Shown here: one piece after another, positions 1 to 7,801 of the stretch | How positions within the stretch are numbered: position 1 is the first letter of the stretch | Layout: each line of letters begins with the position of its first letter | Assembly (NCBI GenBank): GCA_045658305.1 | Contig: JAZOUT010000122.1 | Span: 1 to 33,718 of the forward strand | DNA: 33,718 nucleotides | Reading direction: 5' to 3' | Origin: Aphodosoma sp045658305 | GTDB taxonomy: Bacteria > Bacteroidota > Bacteroidia > Bacteroidales > Paludibacteraceae | Position numbers and translations under genes: made by a program | The notes under the pieces: model-generated | What the model was told of the DNA's origin: nothing | Seen by the model: only the letters and a program-made list of their open reading frames with translations | Databases searched by the model: none

Positions 1-221
1 AAAATATCTTTCGTGTCGTTAACCAATTCACTGTTGACTATATCAACAATGGGGTAACTCAAAACCGTAGGCCTAAGTCGGATCGTAGCCATGTCGGTCT
101 GTGAGCCAAGGAGTTGGTGGCCATTGTTGTCTTCCTAAGACCGCTTGGCCTCCGACTTTTTTGGGTTACCCCATTGTTGATATAGTCAACAGTGAATTGG
201 TTAACGACACGAAAGATATTT
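1..221. repeat. Fold-back inverted repeat of an hsdR segment around adapter sequence
   Basis: Bases 1-57 are the reverse complement of bases 165-221 with one difference that I can see (ggggtaactc against ggggtaaccc). The right arm is in frame with hsdR, so the left arm is an inverted copy of the same hsdR codons. The material between the arms is library adapter (75-158) plus short unexplained joints. I read this as a chimeric contig end, not as a biological palindrome. Confidence 0.85.
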
Positions 222-595
222 TTATTATCATTCCGAGGATTATCTAAGCACGTAAAGTCTATCAAATTTACTGTCGTTGGTCTTCCGTCCTTATCAACTG
301 CTGGCACGCCATTCACCATCCATTTATAGACTTTATGCAATGTGGCAAAATCCGTATCAGCACCTACTAATCTGACGTTATCTGCTATTCTTTGCAGTTC
401 CTCGTCCTTCACGTTCTTATTATTATCCTTTAGGAACTTAAGCAGATCATCCATATTGAGCACTTCCTTTCTGTTGGCTCTTGACATAGAGTTGCCCAAA
501 AGATATAGCCATCCTTCTCTTTCAAGGAATGAAATAAGAGCATTCTCGTAATCGCTCTCCACGAAGTGACCATTTATATTCTTTAATTTTGCCAT
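59..595 (-). CDS. hsdR: Type I restriction endonuclease subunit R, N-terminal part, cut by artefact
   Basis: HsdR is the motor and nuclease subunit of type I restriction enzymes. Only the N-terminus is present, from MAKLKNINGHFVESDYENAL through a helical region to VNQFTVDYINNG, about 143 residues. The family is normally around 900-1100 aa, so the nuclease and helicase parts lie beyond this sequence. Codons downstream of about base 165 come from adapter and chimeric sequence, so the last 35 or so residues and the stop at 59 are not real protein. The gene starts 29 bases after the stop of the AAA ATPase gene and is the last visible gene of the hsd operon. I assign it from the pattern of its N-terminus and from its position behind hsdM and hsdS. 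Confidence 0.75.
   Translation of the reverse strand: MAKLKNINGHFVESDYENALISFLEREGWLYLLGNSMSRANRKEVLNMDDLLKFLKDNNKNVKDEELQRIADNVRLVGADTDFATLHKVYKWMVNGVPAVDKDGRPTTVNLIDFTCLDNPRNDNKNIFRVVNQFTVDYINNGVTQKSRRPSGLRKTTMATNSLAHRPTWLRSDLGLRF
75..158. other. Residual BGI/MGI (DNBSEQ) sequencing adapter with barcode
   Basis: Bases 75-116 begin AAGTCGGATCGTAGCC and end CAAGGAGTTG, which matches the 42-nt reverse adapter as I remember it. Bases 127-158 are the reverse complement of the 32-nt forward adapter (AAGTCGGAGGCC ... GGAAGACAA). The 10 bases between them (117-126, gtggccattg) have the length and position of a DNBSEQ barcode. The order adapter, barcode, inverted second adapter is the library construct itself. 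This is recognition from memory, not a database search, but two exact blocks in the right order make chance unlikely. Confidence 0.9.
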
Positions 596-624
596 AATTA
601 AGTTCCTTATAGAGTTTTGCCAAA

Positions 625-3165
625 TTATTGAATGTAAGTTCCTGCCTGAATTGCTTTTAAATCTTCAAAAAATTCTTGCAATTCTTGGATAGTAGGAGGA
701 TTCTCTTCCGATTCCATATCTACATGTATTTCGCCTCCAGAAACCCTACCATGTATTTCATGTAATTTGTCTACAATATTAGATGAAGTAGGAACTATTT
801 CTTTGAGCTTATCCCATTTAATATTTTCCCCTCCACAATATTTTCTTAATAGTTGCTCTTTTAGAATTACTTCATCAATTAAATATTCAACACATTTACG
901 CATATTTTTAGGTACATCTTTTAAGTCACTTGAATCTATTGTAAATATTTCTTTTTCTATTTTAGTAATAATGGTTTTAGAATTCCTTTGTGAATAACGA
1001 TTAACAATACCTTTTTTAAAAAGGTTTTCATCTATTTCATATACAAAAATATGTTTGTTTTTCTTTCCACATGTACTTTCCCCATATTTATCACAAAAAT
1101 GACCTTTGCTAGTTGAACTTAGTGAATTCATGAACAACTGATAATGCGTAAAGACCACAATCTGATTATTTAAAGACAATAATCTATTTGCAAGTTTCGT
1201 TGCAATTCTGTGATCCAAACTTGTTGTTGGGTCATCAAGAATAATTGGGAAATTCGCATCTTGTATTTCTGCAAAGAAAACAGCTAACCCAACGGCTTTT
1301 TGTTCACCTTCACTTAGTACATTTTTTATTGGATTATTACCAGTTAGCACTAATTCAGTACTGCATTTTCCCTTGCTCCCATTAGAAACTTTTAACTGGA
1401 CTTTTAGATCTCTACGGCCTAATTTATCAAGTTCTTCTCTTAACCTACTTTCCAAAGCTGAAGTAAGTAATTCATTTTGAGCTTGATTTGATTTTGTTGT
1501 TAATCCTTTGGTGTTTAACGAGTTTCGCTTATTCTCGATAGTTTCTATCTTATCTTGAATATTAAAATAGTTATCTATTGATTCTTTTTGCTTTGAAATT
1601 GATTCTTTTTCTTTTAGAACCATTATCTCTTTTTGTAAAGTAGCAATAGTTTCCTCTTTTTTAATTTTGGATGCACTTAAAAATTTCAACTCTTCATTAT
1701 TTTTGTTAATAGTATCTTGAATAGCATTCGTTTCAATCGAAAAGTCCACATCAAAAGTTTTTATGTCATCTTTATTTACTGCAGACAATAAAGATTGTTT
1801 ATAGTCTTTAAACGCTGTAAGTTTTGATTCTAAAGAATCGGAATCATTAACGATAGATTTTATACCATCTGTTGATGCTATTGATATATCATATCCATTA
1901 ATAGTATTTCTAACATTTCTCAAGTTTTCTTTTGCCGTATACAGTTCACCTGCAGAGGTGTCATTTAAAAAAGAAGCATATGCTTGAATAATCTTTACAG
2001 CATCTTCTGAAACAATATCTTGATGACAATAAGGGCATTTCTTTTTTTCTTCATCTTTTAATTTTGAGGAATAATCTTTACCCGCTTTAATAAAGTTTTT
2101 CCACTCTTCAGTATTTGATTGGGGCAATTTTTTTAAAATTTGAGATTGCAATAGTGCATTATCGTTCTTTTCTTTTGCCGTTTTATAAACATCTAAAGCG
2201 CTTTTCAAGTTTTGAGAACACTCTCTCAAGGTATTTACAACATTGCTTATTTTCTCTATAAACTCAAAATATATTCTATTGTTTTGCGTGAGCAACTTTA
2301 TTCTGTCTTCGTAATTAGTTTGTTGTAATCTTGTAAGTGTGGACTGCTTTTCTGATAAGGAATTAGCATCTTCATTAGAAAAAGAATACATTCCTTTTAT
2401 CTCTGCTATTTTTAAATCATCAAAATCTTGTTTTTGATTAAATGCATTTTTTAAATTATTGCTCAAATTTTCCGTATTGATAATAGGAAGATTCTCACGT
2501 TCTTTCGTTGCTAATTGGTTCAACTTCTCAGAAAAAAAATCCATTATTTGAGCTATGTATGAGAACAAATGCAACCCAAGTGGATACACGACAGCTTCAT
2601 CAGGAGTTCTTGATACAAGTAATCCATTCAGATAAGAAGAATCAAACACTTTGACTCCATTGAAATCTGTCAATGCCCTGTCAGAATTATTCCAATTCAA
2701 CGTTTTGTGATTTCCGTCTTGTAAATAGTTTATTTCTACAGAAATAGCTTTCCTATCAGCTTCTAACGCATAAATATTGGGGAGTATTTCTTTTTTCTGG
2801 TTACCCCCACAAACTTCATTTAATATTCGAAAATAACTACTCTTACCAGAGCCATTTAACCCATACAGAACGGTAACATCAGACGAAAACTTTATTGTTT
2901 GGTTTTCGCATAAAGCATTTACACCACTCACATGTGTAAGCGATTCAAACAACAGTTTCTGGGAAAACCGTTGTGCAGATAATGGGTTGCGACTTTGTTC
3001 CTGTAAAGGAGTATCATTTAATAGATTATCAAAAATCTCATTTATACGCAATTCTTCAATAGAACCATTTGTTTCAATGGCATCTTTTATCAAAGCCTTT
3101 AACCATTCCGGTTTGTTACTTGCAAACTCCGATAGATAATCTTTCGCATGATTCTTATTATTCAT
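625..3165 (-). CDS. AAA_13-type ATPase with zinc hook and coiled coils, PrrC/RloC-like
   Basis: This 846-aa protein has an ABC/SMC-like ATPase split by long coiled coils. Walker A is GLNGSGKS (residues 102-109). A CPYC zinc-hook motif (377-380) lies between coiled-coil arms of about 200-350 and 400-560. The ABC signature LSEGEQ is at 617-622, Walker B and D-loop (IILDDPTTSLD) at 641-651, and the switch histidine is H674. Rad50-like ATPases with a CxxC hook in hsd loci include RloC, and AAA_13 also covers PrrC; both cut tRNA anticodon loops when restriction fails. I cannot confirm the Arg-Glu-His nuclease triad in the roughly 170-residue C-terminal region, so an effector role is inference. It sits between hsdS (16-base gap) and hsdR (29-base gap), so it is probably transcribed with them. 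Confidence 0.8.
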   Translation of the reverse strand: MNNKNHAKDYLSEFASNKPEWLKALIKDAIETNGSIEELRINEIFDNLLNDTPLQEQSRNPLSAQRFSQKLLFESLTHVSGVNALCENQTIKFSSDVTVLYGLNGSGKSSYFRILNEVCGGNQKKEILPNIYALEADRKAISVEINYLQDGNHKTLNWNNSDRALTDFNGVKVFDSSYLNGLLVSRTPDEAVVYPLGLHLFSYIAQIMDFFSEKLNQLATKERENLPIINTENLSNNLKNAFNQKQDFDDLKIAEIKGMYSFSNEDANSLSEKQSTLTRLQQTNYEDRIKLLTQNNRIYFEFIEKISNVVNTLRECSQNLKSALDVYKTAKEKNDNALLQSQILKKLPQSNTEEWKNFIKAGKDYSSKLKDEEKKKCPYCHQDIVSEDAVKIIQAYASFLNDTSAGELYTAKENLRNVRNTINGYDISIASTDGIKSIVNDSDSLESKLTAFKDYKQSLLSAVNKDDIKTFDVDFSIETNAIQDTINKNNEELKFLSASKIKKEETIATLQKEIMVLKEKESISKQKESIDNYFNIQDKIETIENKRNSLNTKGLTTKSNQAQNELLTSALESRLREELDKLGRRDLKVQLKVSNGSKGKCSTELVLTGNNPIKNVLSEGEQKAVGLAVFFAEIQDANFPIILDDPTTSLDHRIATKLANRLLSLNNQIVVFTHYQLFMNSLSSTSKGHFCDKYGESTCGKKNKHIFVYEIDENLFKKGIVNRYSQRNSKTIITKIEKEIFTIDSSDLKDVPKNMRKCVEYLIDEVILKEQLLRKYCGGENIKWDKLKEIVPTSSNIVDKLHEIHGRVSGGEIHVDMESEENPPTIQELQEFFEDLKAIQAGTYIQ

Positions 3166-3181
3166 AATTGCTTTCTATTTT

Positions 3182-4297
3182 TTACTCTGTTAAACTTCCC
3201 TGAATCAACACAGGGCATATTTTACTGAGTTGTTCTTTAAGTTGTATTGCAACTGCTTTTCTATCCTCATATACAAGATATAAATCAATGATTGCTTGCT
3301 GAACAAACTCATCTGGTATTGGAATTCGAACTTCTTGCATTTCCTCAAAAGTAAAGTTCTCTCTTGCAGACCCCCATGAATTATACCTTGCATAACGGTC
3401 GAATTCTTCTCGTTTTAGCCAAATAGCTAAATAATCAGACTTCAACTTACCTTTTGTTGCAAAAACTTCATAAATAGGAGAGACTACTACATCTTTTTCA
3501 AAATGATTAACGGCAAATGCCAATACTTTCCATGTATCTGTAGTGGGGACATATGCAATATCTAATGGATGTACTATTTTGTAGCCACCTAATTCATTTC
3601 GATTTACACGACTTTGAGCAACTCTGAATTTCTTTTCTGTACTTAAACCGACAACGTCATTAATCGCCTTTTCTGTATTTTTTTCAGAATATCGAAAGAT
3701 ATACTCACCAATTCTTTCGCTAGGCATTTTTCTCCTCAACTCCTCAATATACCCATCGCAAACAAGTTTCAATTCATCCACTTTGCTTTGATAGGTAGCA
3801 AGATTGCTTTGGAGAGCCAAATAAATATTAACGTATTTACGTTGCTGCTCAATGGGAGGAAGGGTGATGTCGATATCACAAAGATCTTCCCAATTATAGA
3901 ACTCCGTAGAACTTCCCCATGAGTTAGTGATCACATATCGATCAAACTCAGCTCTACAAAAATACATATATAACCATTCTTTCAAAAGAATATTTTCACA
4001 ATCTTTCCTGATACGAAATACTACATAATCTTCCGTAAAGATATGTGGCACAGAATCATAATTGTAAGTTATACTGAATTTACTACCATTACGGGAGGTG
4101 CGATGATTAAAAACAAAGGTACCAGGTCGTACAATCTGGAACTTAGACAAGTCACGACCGTTCAAATCAGCCTTTGTACTCATCATTTCCTTCAGATTGC
4201 TTATTCCCCTTACATCTTTTGGTCCATACTTCCCCTGAGAATTAGTCTCTTCAACCAATTCTATCAACTCTCCCAATTTATATTTCTTCAATCTCAT
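3182..4297 (-). CDS. hsdS: Type I restriction-modification specificity subunit S
   Basis: HsdS chooses the bipartite DNA target for both methylation and cleavage. The 371-aa protein shows the expected two half-repeats. The first target recognition domain (about residues 1-150) ends in NSWGSSTEFYNWEDL...ITLPPIEQQ. The second (about 195-340) ends in NSWGSARENFTFEEM...IPIPDEFVQQ. Each is followed by a helical conserved spacer (about 150-190 and 340-371). The N-terminal ATG overlaps the end of the DUF1016 gene by 20 bases, which indicates translational coupling. It is slightly shorter than many HsdS proteins (about 400 aa), but both domains look whole. No second hsdS or invertible copy is visible in the window. 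Confidence 0.93.
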   Translation of the reverse strand: MRLKKYKLGELIELVEETNSQGKYGPKDVRGISNLKEMMSTKADLNGRDLSKFQIVRPGTFVFNHRTSRNGSKFSITYNYDSVPHIFTEDYVVFRIRKDCENILLKEWLYMYFCRAEFDRYVITNSWGSSTEFYNWEDLCDIDITLPPIEQQRKYVNIYLALQSNLATYQSKVDELKLVCDGYIEELRRKMPSERIGEYIFRYSEKNTEKAINDVVGLSTEKKFRVAQSRVNRNELGGYKIVHPLDIAYVPTTDTWKVLAFAVNHFEKDVVVSPIYEVFATKGKLKSDYLAIWLKREEFDRYARYNSWGSARENFTFEEMQEVRIPIPDEFVQQAIIDLYLVYEDRKAVAIQLKEQLSKICPVLIQGSLTE

Positions 4298-5465
4298 GCT
4301 TTTTCAAATTTTCTAATTCAGCAATAGTACGTTCAACTACTTCTTGCAACTGATAAGAAGCAACTCCCAAAGGTTTTTGAATATCTTGCAACGACCATTC
4401 TACAATGGTTTTATCAGTAGATTTACAAATAAGCAAACCTACTGATGGATTATCTCCTTCGCCACGCAACAACTTATCTGCTGCTGTAACATAAAAATTG
4501 AGTTTACCAGCAAACTCTGGAATGAACTTAACAGCTTTCAGTTCTACAACAACATATCTGTGCTGAGGGATATGATAAAACACCAAATCAGGGAAATATG
4601 TCTGACCTCCAGGCATCTGCAATTCTATTTGCCTTCCCACGTAAGAGAATCCACGTCCCAATTCTAAGAGAAACCTTGTAATATTATTAGCCAAAGCATT
4701 TTCCAAGTCTTTTTCTTTTTTTACTTCCTCGACCGTAATAAAACTCAAGTCATACTCCTGCTTCAATATTTTTTTTGCCAATTCGCTTTGAGCAGTTGGT
4801 AATGTCGCATCGAAATTCGTAATTGCTGAACCTTGAATCTCATAGAGATTTGAAGCCAATTGATGCTCCAAAAGAGCACGGCTCCATCCTTCTGTGGTAA
4901 TCTTGTTAATGTAAAAGAATGCTTCGTTAATGGATTTGCACTTCGAAATTATTTGTATATGATGTCCCCATGGAACCTGTCCCAAAACCTCAGGTATTTC
5001 TAATTGGCCAACAACTTGTTGGCTTTTCTCTGTTAACTCCAATTGGCCAACAACTTGTTGGCTTTTTCCTGTTGCAGTCAATTGGCCATCAACTTGGTGG
5101 CTTTTTGCAAATTGTTCAAAATAAAATGAGTACCACTGCTTCATGTATTTCACATTGGTGTGAGAAAAGCCAGTGGCATCAGGAAAAGCCTGCCGCATAT
5201 CGAGAGCAAACTGTTTCACCACACCAGCTCCCCAACGCTCTTCGGCACGTAATGCTACCAAGTCCCTGCCAATACTCCAATAGAACTCAAGCATTGTTGT
5301 ATTCACACGAATACTTGCCTTTATCTGGCACTGACGGAAACGAGTTTTTACATCCGACAACCATTCTACATATTCTTTGTCGGCAGTCATACCGTCTCGA
5401 TATACAAACGATGGCATTTCTATATTTTTGCTCTCTTTCATAGCTCTATCCTTATTCGATTTCAT
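4278..5465 (-). CDS. DUF1016 (YhcG-type) PDDEXK nuclease-fold protein
   Basis: The N-terminal half has the DUF1016 N-terminal winged-helix pattern (ARVN-like start, FYWSIGRDLVALRAEERWGAG, AFPDATGFSHTNVKYMKQWYSFY). The C-terminal half is the PDDEXK part: YFPDLVFYH then RYVVVELKAVKF, then the LLICKSTD strand. A PWGHH motif precedes the C-terminal domain. YhcG-family proteins are often found inside type I restriction operons; their job there is not settled. Between the two domains is a 13-residue unit repeated three times (KSxQVVGQL...). I place the start at the ATG at 5465, a 14-base overlap with hsdM; an in-frame ATG at 5492 would overlap by 41. The gene also overlaps hsdS, so hsdM, this gene and hsdS form a tightly coupled unit. 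Confidence 0.88.
   Translation of the reverse strand: MKSNKDRAMKESKNIEMPSFVYRDGMTADKEYVEWLSDVKTRFRQCQIKASIRVNTTMLEFYWSIGRDLVALRAEERWGAGVVKQFALDMRQAFPDATGFSHTNVKYMKQWYSFYFEQFAKSHQVDGQLTATGKSQQVVGQLELTEKSQQVVGQLEIPEVLGQVPWGHHIQIISKCKSINEAFFYINKITTEGWSRALLEHQLASNLYEIQGSAITNFDATLPTAQSELAKKILKQEYDLSFITVEEVKKEKDLENALANNITRFLLELGRGFSYVGRQIELQMPGGQTYFPDLVFYHIPQHRYVVVELKAVKFIPEFAGKLNFYVTAADKLLRGEGDNPSVGLLICKSTDKTIVEWSLQDIQKPLGVASYQLQEVVERTIAELENLKKHEIEEI
5002..5118. repeat. Three 39-bp tandem repeats with internal palindrome inside the DUF1016 gene
   Basis: Units begin at 5002, 5041 and 5080 with the core aattggccaacaacttg. Units 1 and 2 each carry the perfect 17-base palindrome gccaacaacttgttggc; unit 3 has two changes (gccatcaacttggtggc). 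On the coding strand each unit is 13 residues (KS-Q/H-QV-V/D-GQL...). The period keeps the reading frame, so copy number can change without a frameshift. Confidence 0.95.
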
Positions 5466-7056
5466 AACCAATCCCTTTAAAAGCTTCCGCAAGCATTATT
5501 TGTGAATCTTTTTCTCGTTGCATCAACTCTTTCATCTCTTGTTGGATGCGAGCCATCTCTTTGGGATAATCTATCTCTAAATCGTGGTCGATAAATTCAA
5601 TGTACTTGCTTGGAACCAAAGTCCAGTTGTTTGCTTCAATCTCCTCAATGGCAACACTGCGGTACAATTCAGGCTCTGCAAATTTTTTACCGTCTGTACC
5701 CTCTGATTGCCATAGATGATATGTATCTGCCACACGTTGAATCTGCTCAGTGATAAGTTGAACTTTTTTCTTCTGTTCACCCTTGACTGGATTTTCTGTC
5801 CATTGACGTAAGTCCATAAAGAGGATTTCGTGCTCACGATTTCTCAATTGGCGACCATGATATTTACCGCCTTTCTTGTTTTGATTGAGAATCCAAAAGG
5901 TTACACTAATATCAGTAGTGATAAACAATTCTCTTGGCAAAATGATAATAGCTTCAACCTTGTCTTTCTCAATCAACTTTTTGCGTATTTCGAGCGAATC
6001 AGTATCTCCAAGAGCACCATTAGCCAACAGGAATCCTGCTACACCTGAAAGAGGCTTCAAGTGTGAAAGCATGTGTAATATCCATGCATAGTTGGCATTG
6101 CTTTCTGGAGGTGTTGTGTAATCCGTCCATCGTGAATCGTTTTTAAGGTTCTCATTAAACCAACCTTTCAAATTGAAAGGTGGATTAGCCATGATGTAGT
6201 CGAAATATATTCCCTTGTACAAATCATTGGTAAAAGTAGAATCGCTTTCGGAACCTAAGTTATGACTAATGCCTCGCAGAGCAAGGTTCATCTTTGCTAG
6301 TCGATAGGTTGCTGCTTCTTTCTCTTGACCATACACGTTGATGCGACTAATATCGCCTTGTTTGGCTTTCACCAAGTCTGTACTCTGTATAAACATACCT
6401 CCCGAACCACAGCATGGGTCGTAAAGCGTACCATCAAATGGCTCTATAACTGTTGCAATGAGTTGAACAACATCGTGAGGGGTATAGAACTCTCCTTCTT
6501 CCTTTGTTGCATTAACAGCAAACTCTTTCAAAAAGTATTCATATACACGACCTATCAAGTCTTTCTCTTCACCAAAAGTCTTGTGACTAATCTTATTTAC
6601 TTCATCTACAATCTTCTTCATGTCGTTAGCACCAAGATTGCGTTGTGTGAAAGTACCTTCTACGAAACAACCTTTCAGTGTGGAATTAGTTTCTCCAATG
6701 CTACGTAAGGCGGTATCAAGAGCTACATTCAGTTGTGGTGCTGCAGTATTGATGATGGTTGACCAACGTGCTTCTTTGGGCAAATCGAATGTTCCATCTG
6801 CAAATGTAGCATCATCGAAAAATGCTTTAATTATTTCTTCGTTATCTGGGTCTAAATCTTCCTCAATGAGTCGTTGACGAAGTGCAACCACTCCATCCTC
6901 ATATTTCTCTCCTATAAAACGAAGGAATACAAGTGTAAGCATCATGTCACGCTTTTCGAAGAACGAGCCAGAGTTCTTCGCTTGTCTAAGTATGTCTCTA
7001 CACTTGAAAAGTATATTTTCAAGGTTAAGTACTTCTTCTTTTATTTTCTTAGCCAT
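5452..7056 (-). CDS. hsdM: Type I restriction-modification DNA methyltransferase subunit M
   Basis: HsdM transfers a methyl group from S-adenosylmethionine to adenine N6 in the site chosen by HsdS. In this 534-aa protein an HsdM N-terminal helical domain (about 1-150) precedes the catalytic domain. That domain has GEFYTPHDVV (188-197), the SAM-binding motif I DPCCGSGG (213-220) and the catalytic motif IV NPPF (291-294). A C-terminal helical region follows (about 480-534). The length is typical and the motifs are intact, so methylation is probably functional. It is the first gene of the minus-strand hsd operon. A TATCTTTG box ends 11 bases before its ATG, which predicts a very short leader. 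Confidence 0.96.
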   Translation of the reverse strand: MAKKIKEEVLNLENILFKCRDILRQAKNSGSFFEKRDMMLTLVFLRFIGEKYEDGVVALRQRLIEEDLDPDNEEIIKAFFDDATFADGTFDLPKEARWSTIINTAAPQLNVALDTALRSIGETNSTLKGCFVEGTFTQRNLGANDMKKIVDEVNKISHKTFGEEKDLIGRVYEYFLKEFAVNATKEEGEFYTPHDVVQLIATVIEPFDGTLYDPCCGSGGMFIQSTDLVKAKQGDISRINVYGQEKEAATYRLAKMNLALRGISHNLGSESDSTFTNDLYKGIYFDYIMANPPFNLKGWFNENLKNDSRWTDYTTPPESNANYAWILHMLSHLKPLSGVAGFLLANGALGDTDSLEIRKKLIEKDKVEAIIILPRELFITTDISVTFWILNQNKKGGKYHGRQLRNREHEILFMDLRQWTENPVKGEQKKKVQLITEQIQRVADTYHLWQSEGTDGKKFAEPELYRSVAIEEIEANNWTLVPSKYIEFIDHDLEIDYPKEMARIQQEMKELMQREKDSQIMLAEAFKGIGYEIE

Positions 7057-7066
7057 TATATATATA

Positions 7067-7074
7067 CAAAGATA
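7067..7074 (-). promoter_or_regulatory. Bacteroidetes -7 box of the hsd operon
   Basis: On the minus strand TATCTTTG matches TAnnTTTG and lies 11 bases before the hsdM start. A transcript beginning about 7 bases after the box would have a leader of only a few bases. No TTTG is seen at the usual -33 position, so this is a weaker match than others in the window. Confidence 0.55.
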
Positions 7075-7155
7075 TTATTTTTTTTATATCTAATACATTA
7101 ACAACAAAAATCTGCTCCAGCAAAATAAAAACTCACTTCATTACTTTTTCTCTTT

Positions 7156-7275
7156 TCAAGGAAAGAAACAAACATACTGACCTCGCGCATCCAATCCTTG
7201 ACTTGAAAGCCATGAACCGAATAAAACAGAATTTCGTGAAATAGACTCTAATATTTACCGTATTTTTGTAGCCAT
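7156..7275 (-). pseudogene. N-terminal remnant of an AbiEi-type antitoxin
   Basis: Reading from the ATG at 7275 gives MATKIR, a TAA stop at codon 7, then ILESISRNSVLFGSWLSSQG and LDARGQYV, after which similarity stops and a TGA follows at codon 40. The pattern of a short helical start, then V-x-x-x-S-W-L-x-x-x-G-x-x, resembles the N-terminal winged-helix domain of AbiEi-family type IV antitoxins. In those a YxxSGWL motif would come next, and it is missing here. The in-frame stop and the truncation show it is dead, while its promoter (7316-7347) is intact. The family assignment is from pattern memory of about 35 residues and needs a profile search. Confidence 0.45.
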
Positions 7276-7315
7276 TTCCTTTGTTTTTTTTTTGAATTGG
7301 AGGGAAAATTTACTG

Positions 7316-7347
7316 CAAAATTATACTTTTAATTTAATATAACCAAA
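7316..7347 (-). promoter_or_regulatory. Intact -33/-7 promoter upstream of the AbiEi-like remnant
   Basis: On the minus strand TTTG (7347-7344) is followed by TAATTTTG (7323-7316), 24 bases start to start, the same spacing as the recQ, tRNA-Leu and V-ATPase promoters in this window. The box lies 41 bases before the ATG at 7275. Confidence 0.65.
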
Positions 7348-7623
7348 CTTTTTACTGAATATAATGAACCTTTTATAGAAATTTACCTCAAAATTCGCAT
7401 TTCTTTTGAATGTCGCAATAAAATTCATGCATACAACAACAAACACTCCACAACATCTGTAATCAATAACAAGGTTGTAGTGAACCTTTTTTAATGTAGA
7501 GGACACACGGCTCGTACGTTCGATAATCAATAGTTGATAGTCACAAACCAAATTATCTTCTACAATGCAAAAATACAAAAAAATCCTCTAATAACCAAAC
7601 TAATAGAGCAAAAAATCACATAC

Positions 7624-7657
7624 AAAATCGCCACCCCAACTCGGAGTGACGATTTTT
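7624..7657. terminator. Bidirectional hairpin terminator after the CoiA-like gene
   Basis: aaaatcg-c-cac pairs with gtg-a-cgatttt around an 11-base loop: ten paired bases with one mismatch. A T run follows on the plus strand. It lies about 145 bases downstream of the CoiA-like stop on the minus strand. Confidence 0.55.
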
Positions 7658-7690
7658 CATTATACCCCATATAAAAACAAATCCCCCTAT

Positions 7691-7762
7691 CCCTATAGCC
7701 ACTATTGTCTCTATAGTTACTATTACCCCTATAGTTTCTATTACCGCCATAGCCGCTATCCC
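7691..7762. repeat. Four imperfect 18-bp tandem repeats
   Basis: Units begin at 7691, 7709, 7727 and 7745, for example ccctatagccactattgt and ccctatagtttctattac. They lie in non-coding sequence just downstream of the CoiA-like gene. Confidence 0.85.
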
Positions 7763-7801
7763 AACTAGCAACTAAAAAACTCACCTCAATCCACTATCGA
7801 A

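Larger units (their letters stand above)
7057..7801. other. Gene-poor interval between hsdM and the CoiA-like gene
   Basis: This 745-base stretch holds the hsdM promoter box, the 40-codon antitoxin-like remnant with its promoter, a bidirectional terminator-like hairpin and a 4 x 18-bp imperfect repeat. The short open frames at 7321-7578 and 7560-7784 on the minus strand have no recognisable protein character; the second is largely the translated repeat. I see no intact gene here. Confidence 0.6.

Noticed and set aside
1..221. A biological invertible element or inactivated hsdR pseudogene
   Set aside because: The centre is library adapter and barcode sequence, so an assembly or library artefact explains both the palindrome and the truncation.
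7321..7784. Two minus-strand open frames of 74-85 codons after the CoiA-like gene
   Set aside because: One is mostly the translated 18-bp repeat and the other covers the promoter of the antitoxin remnant; neither has family character.
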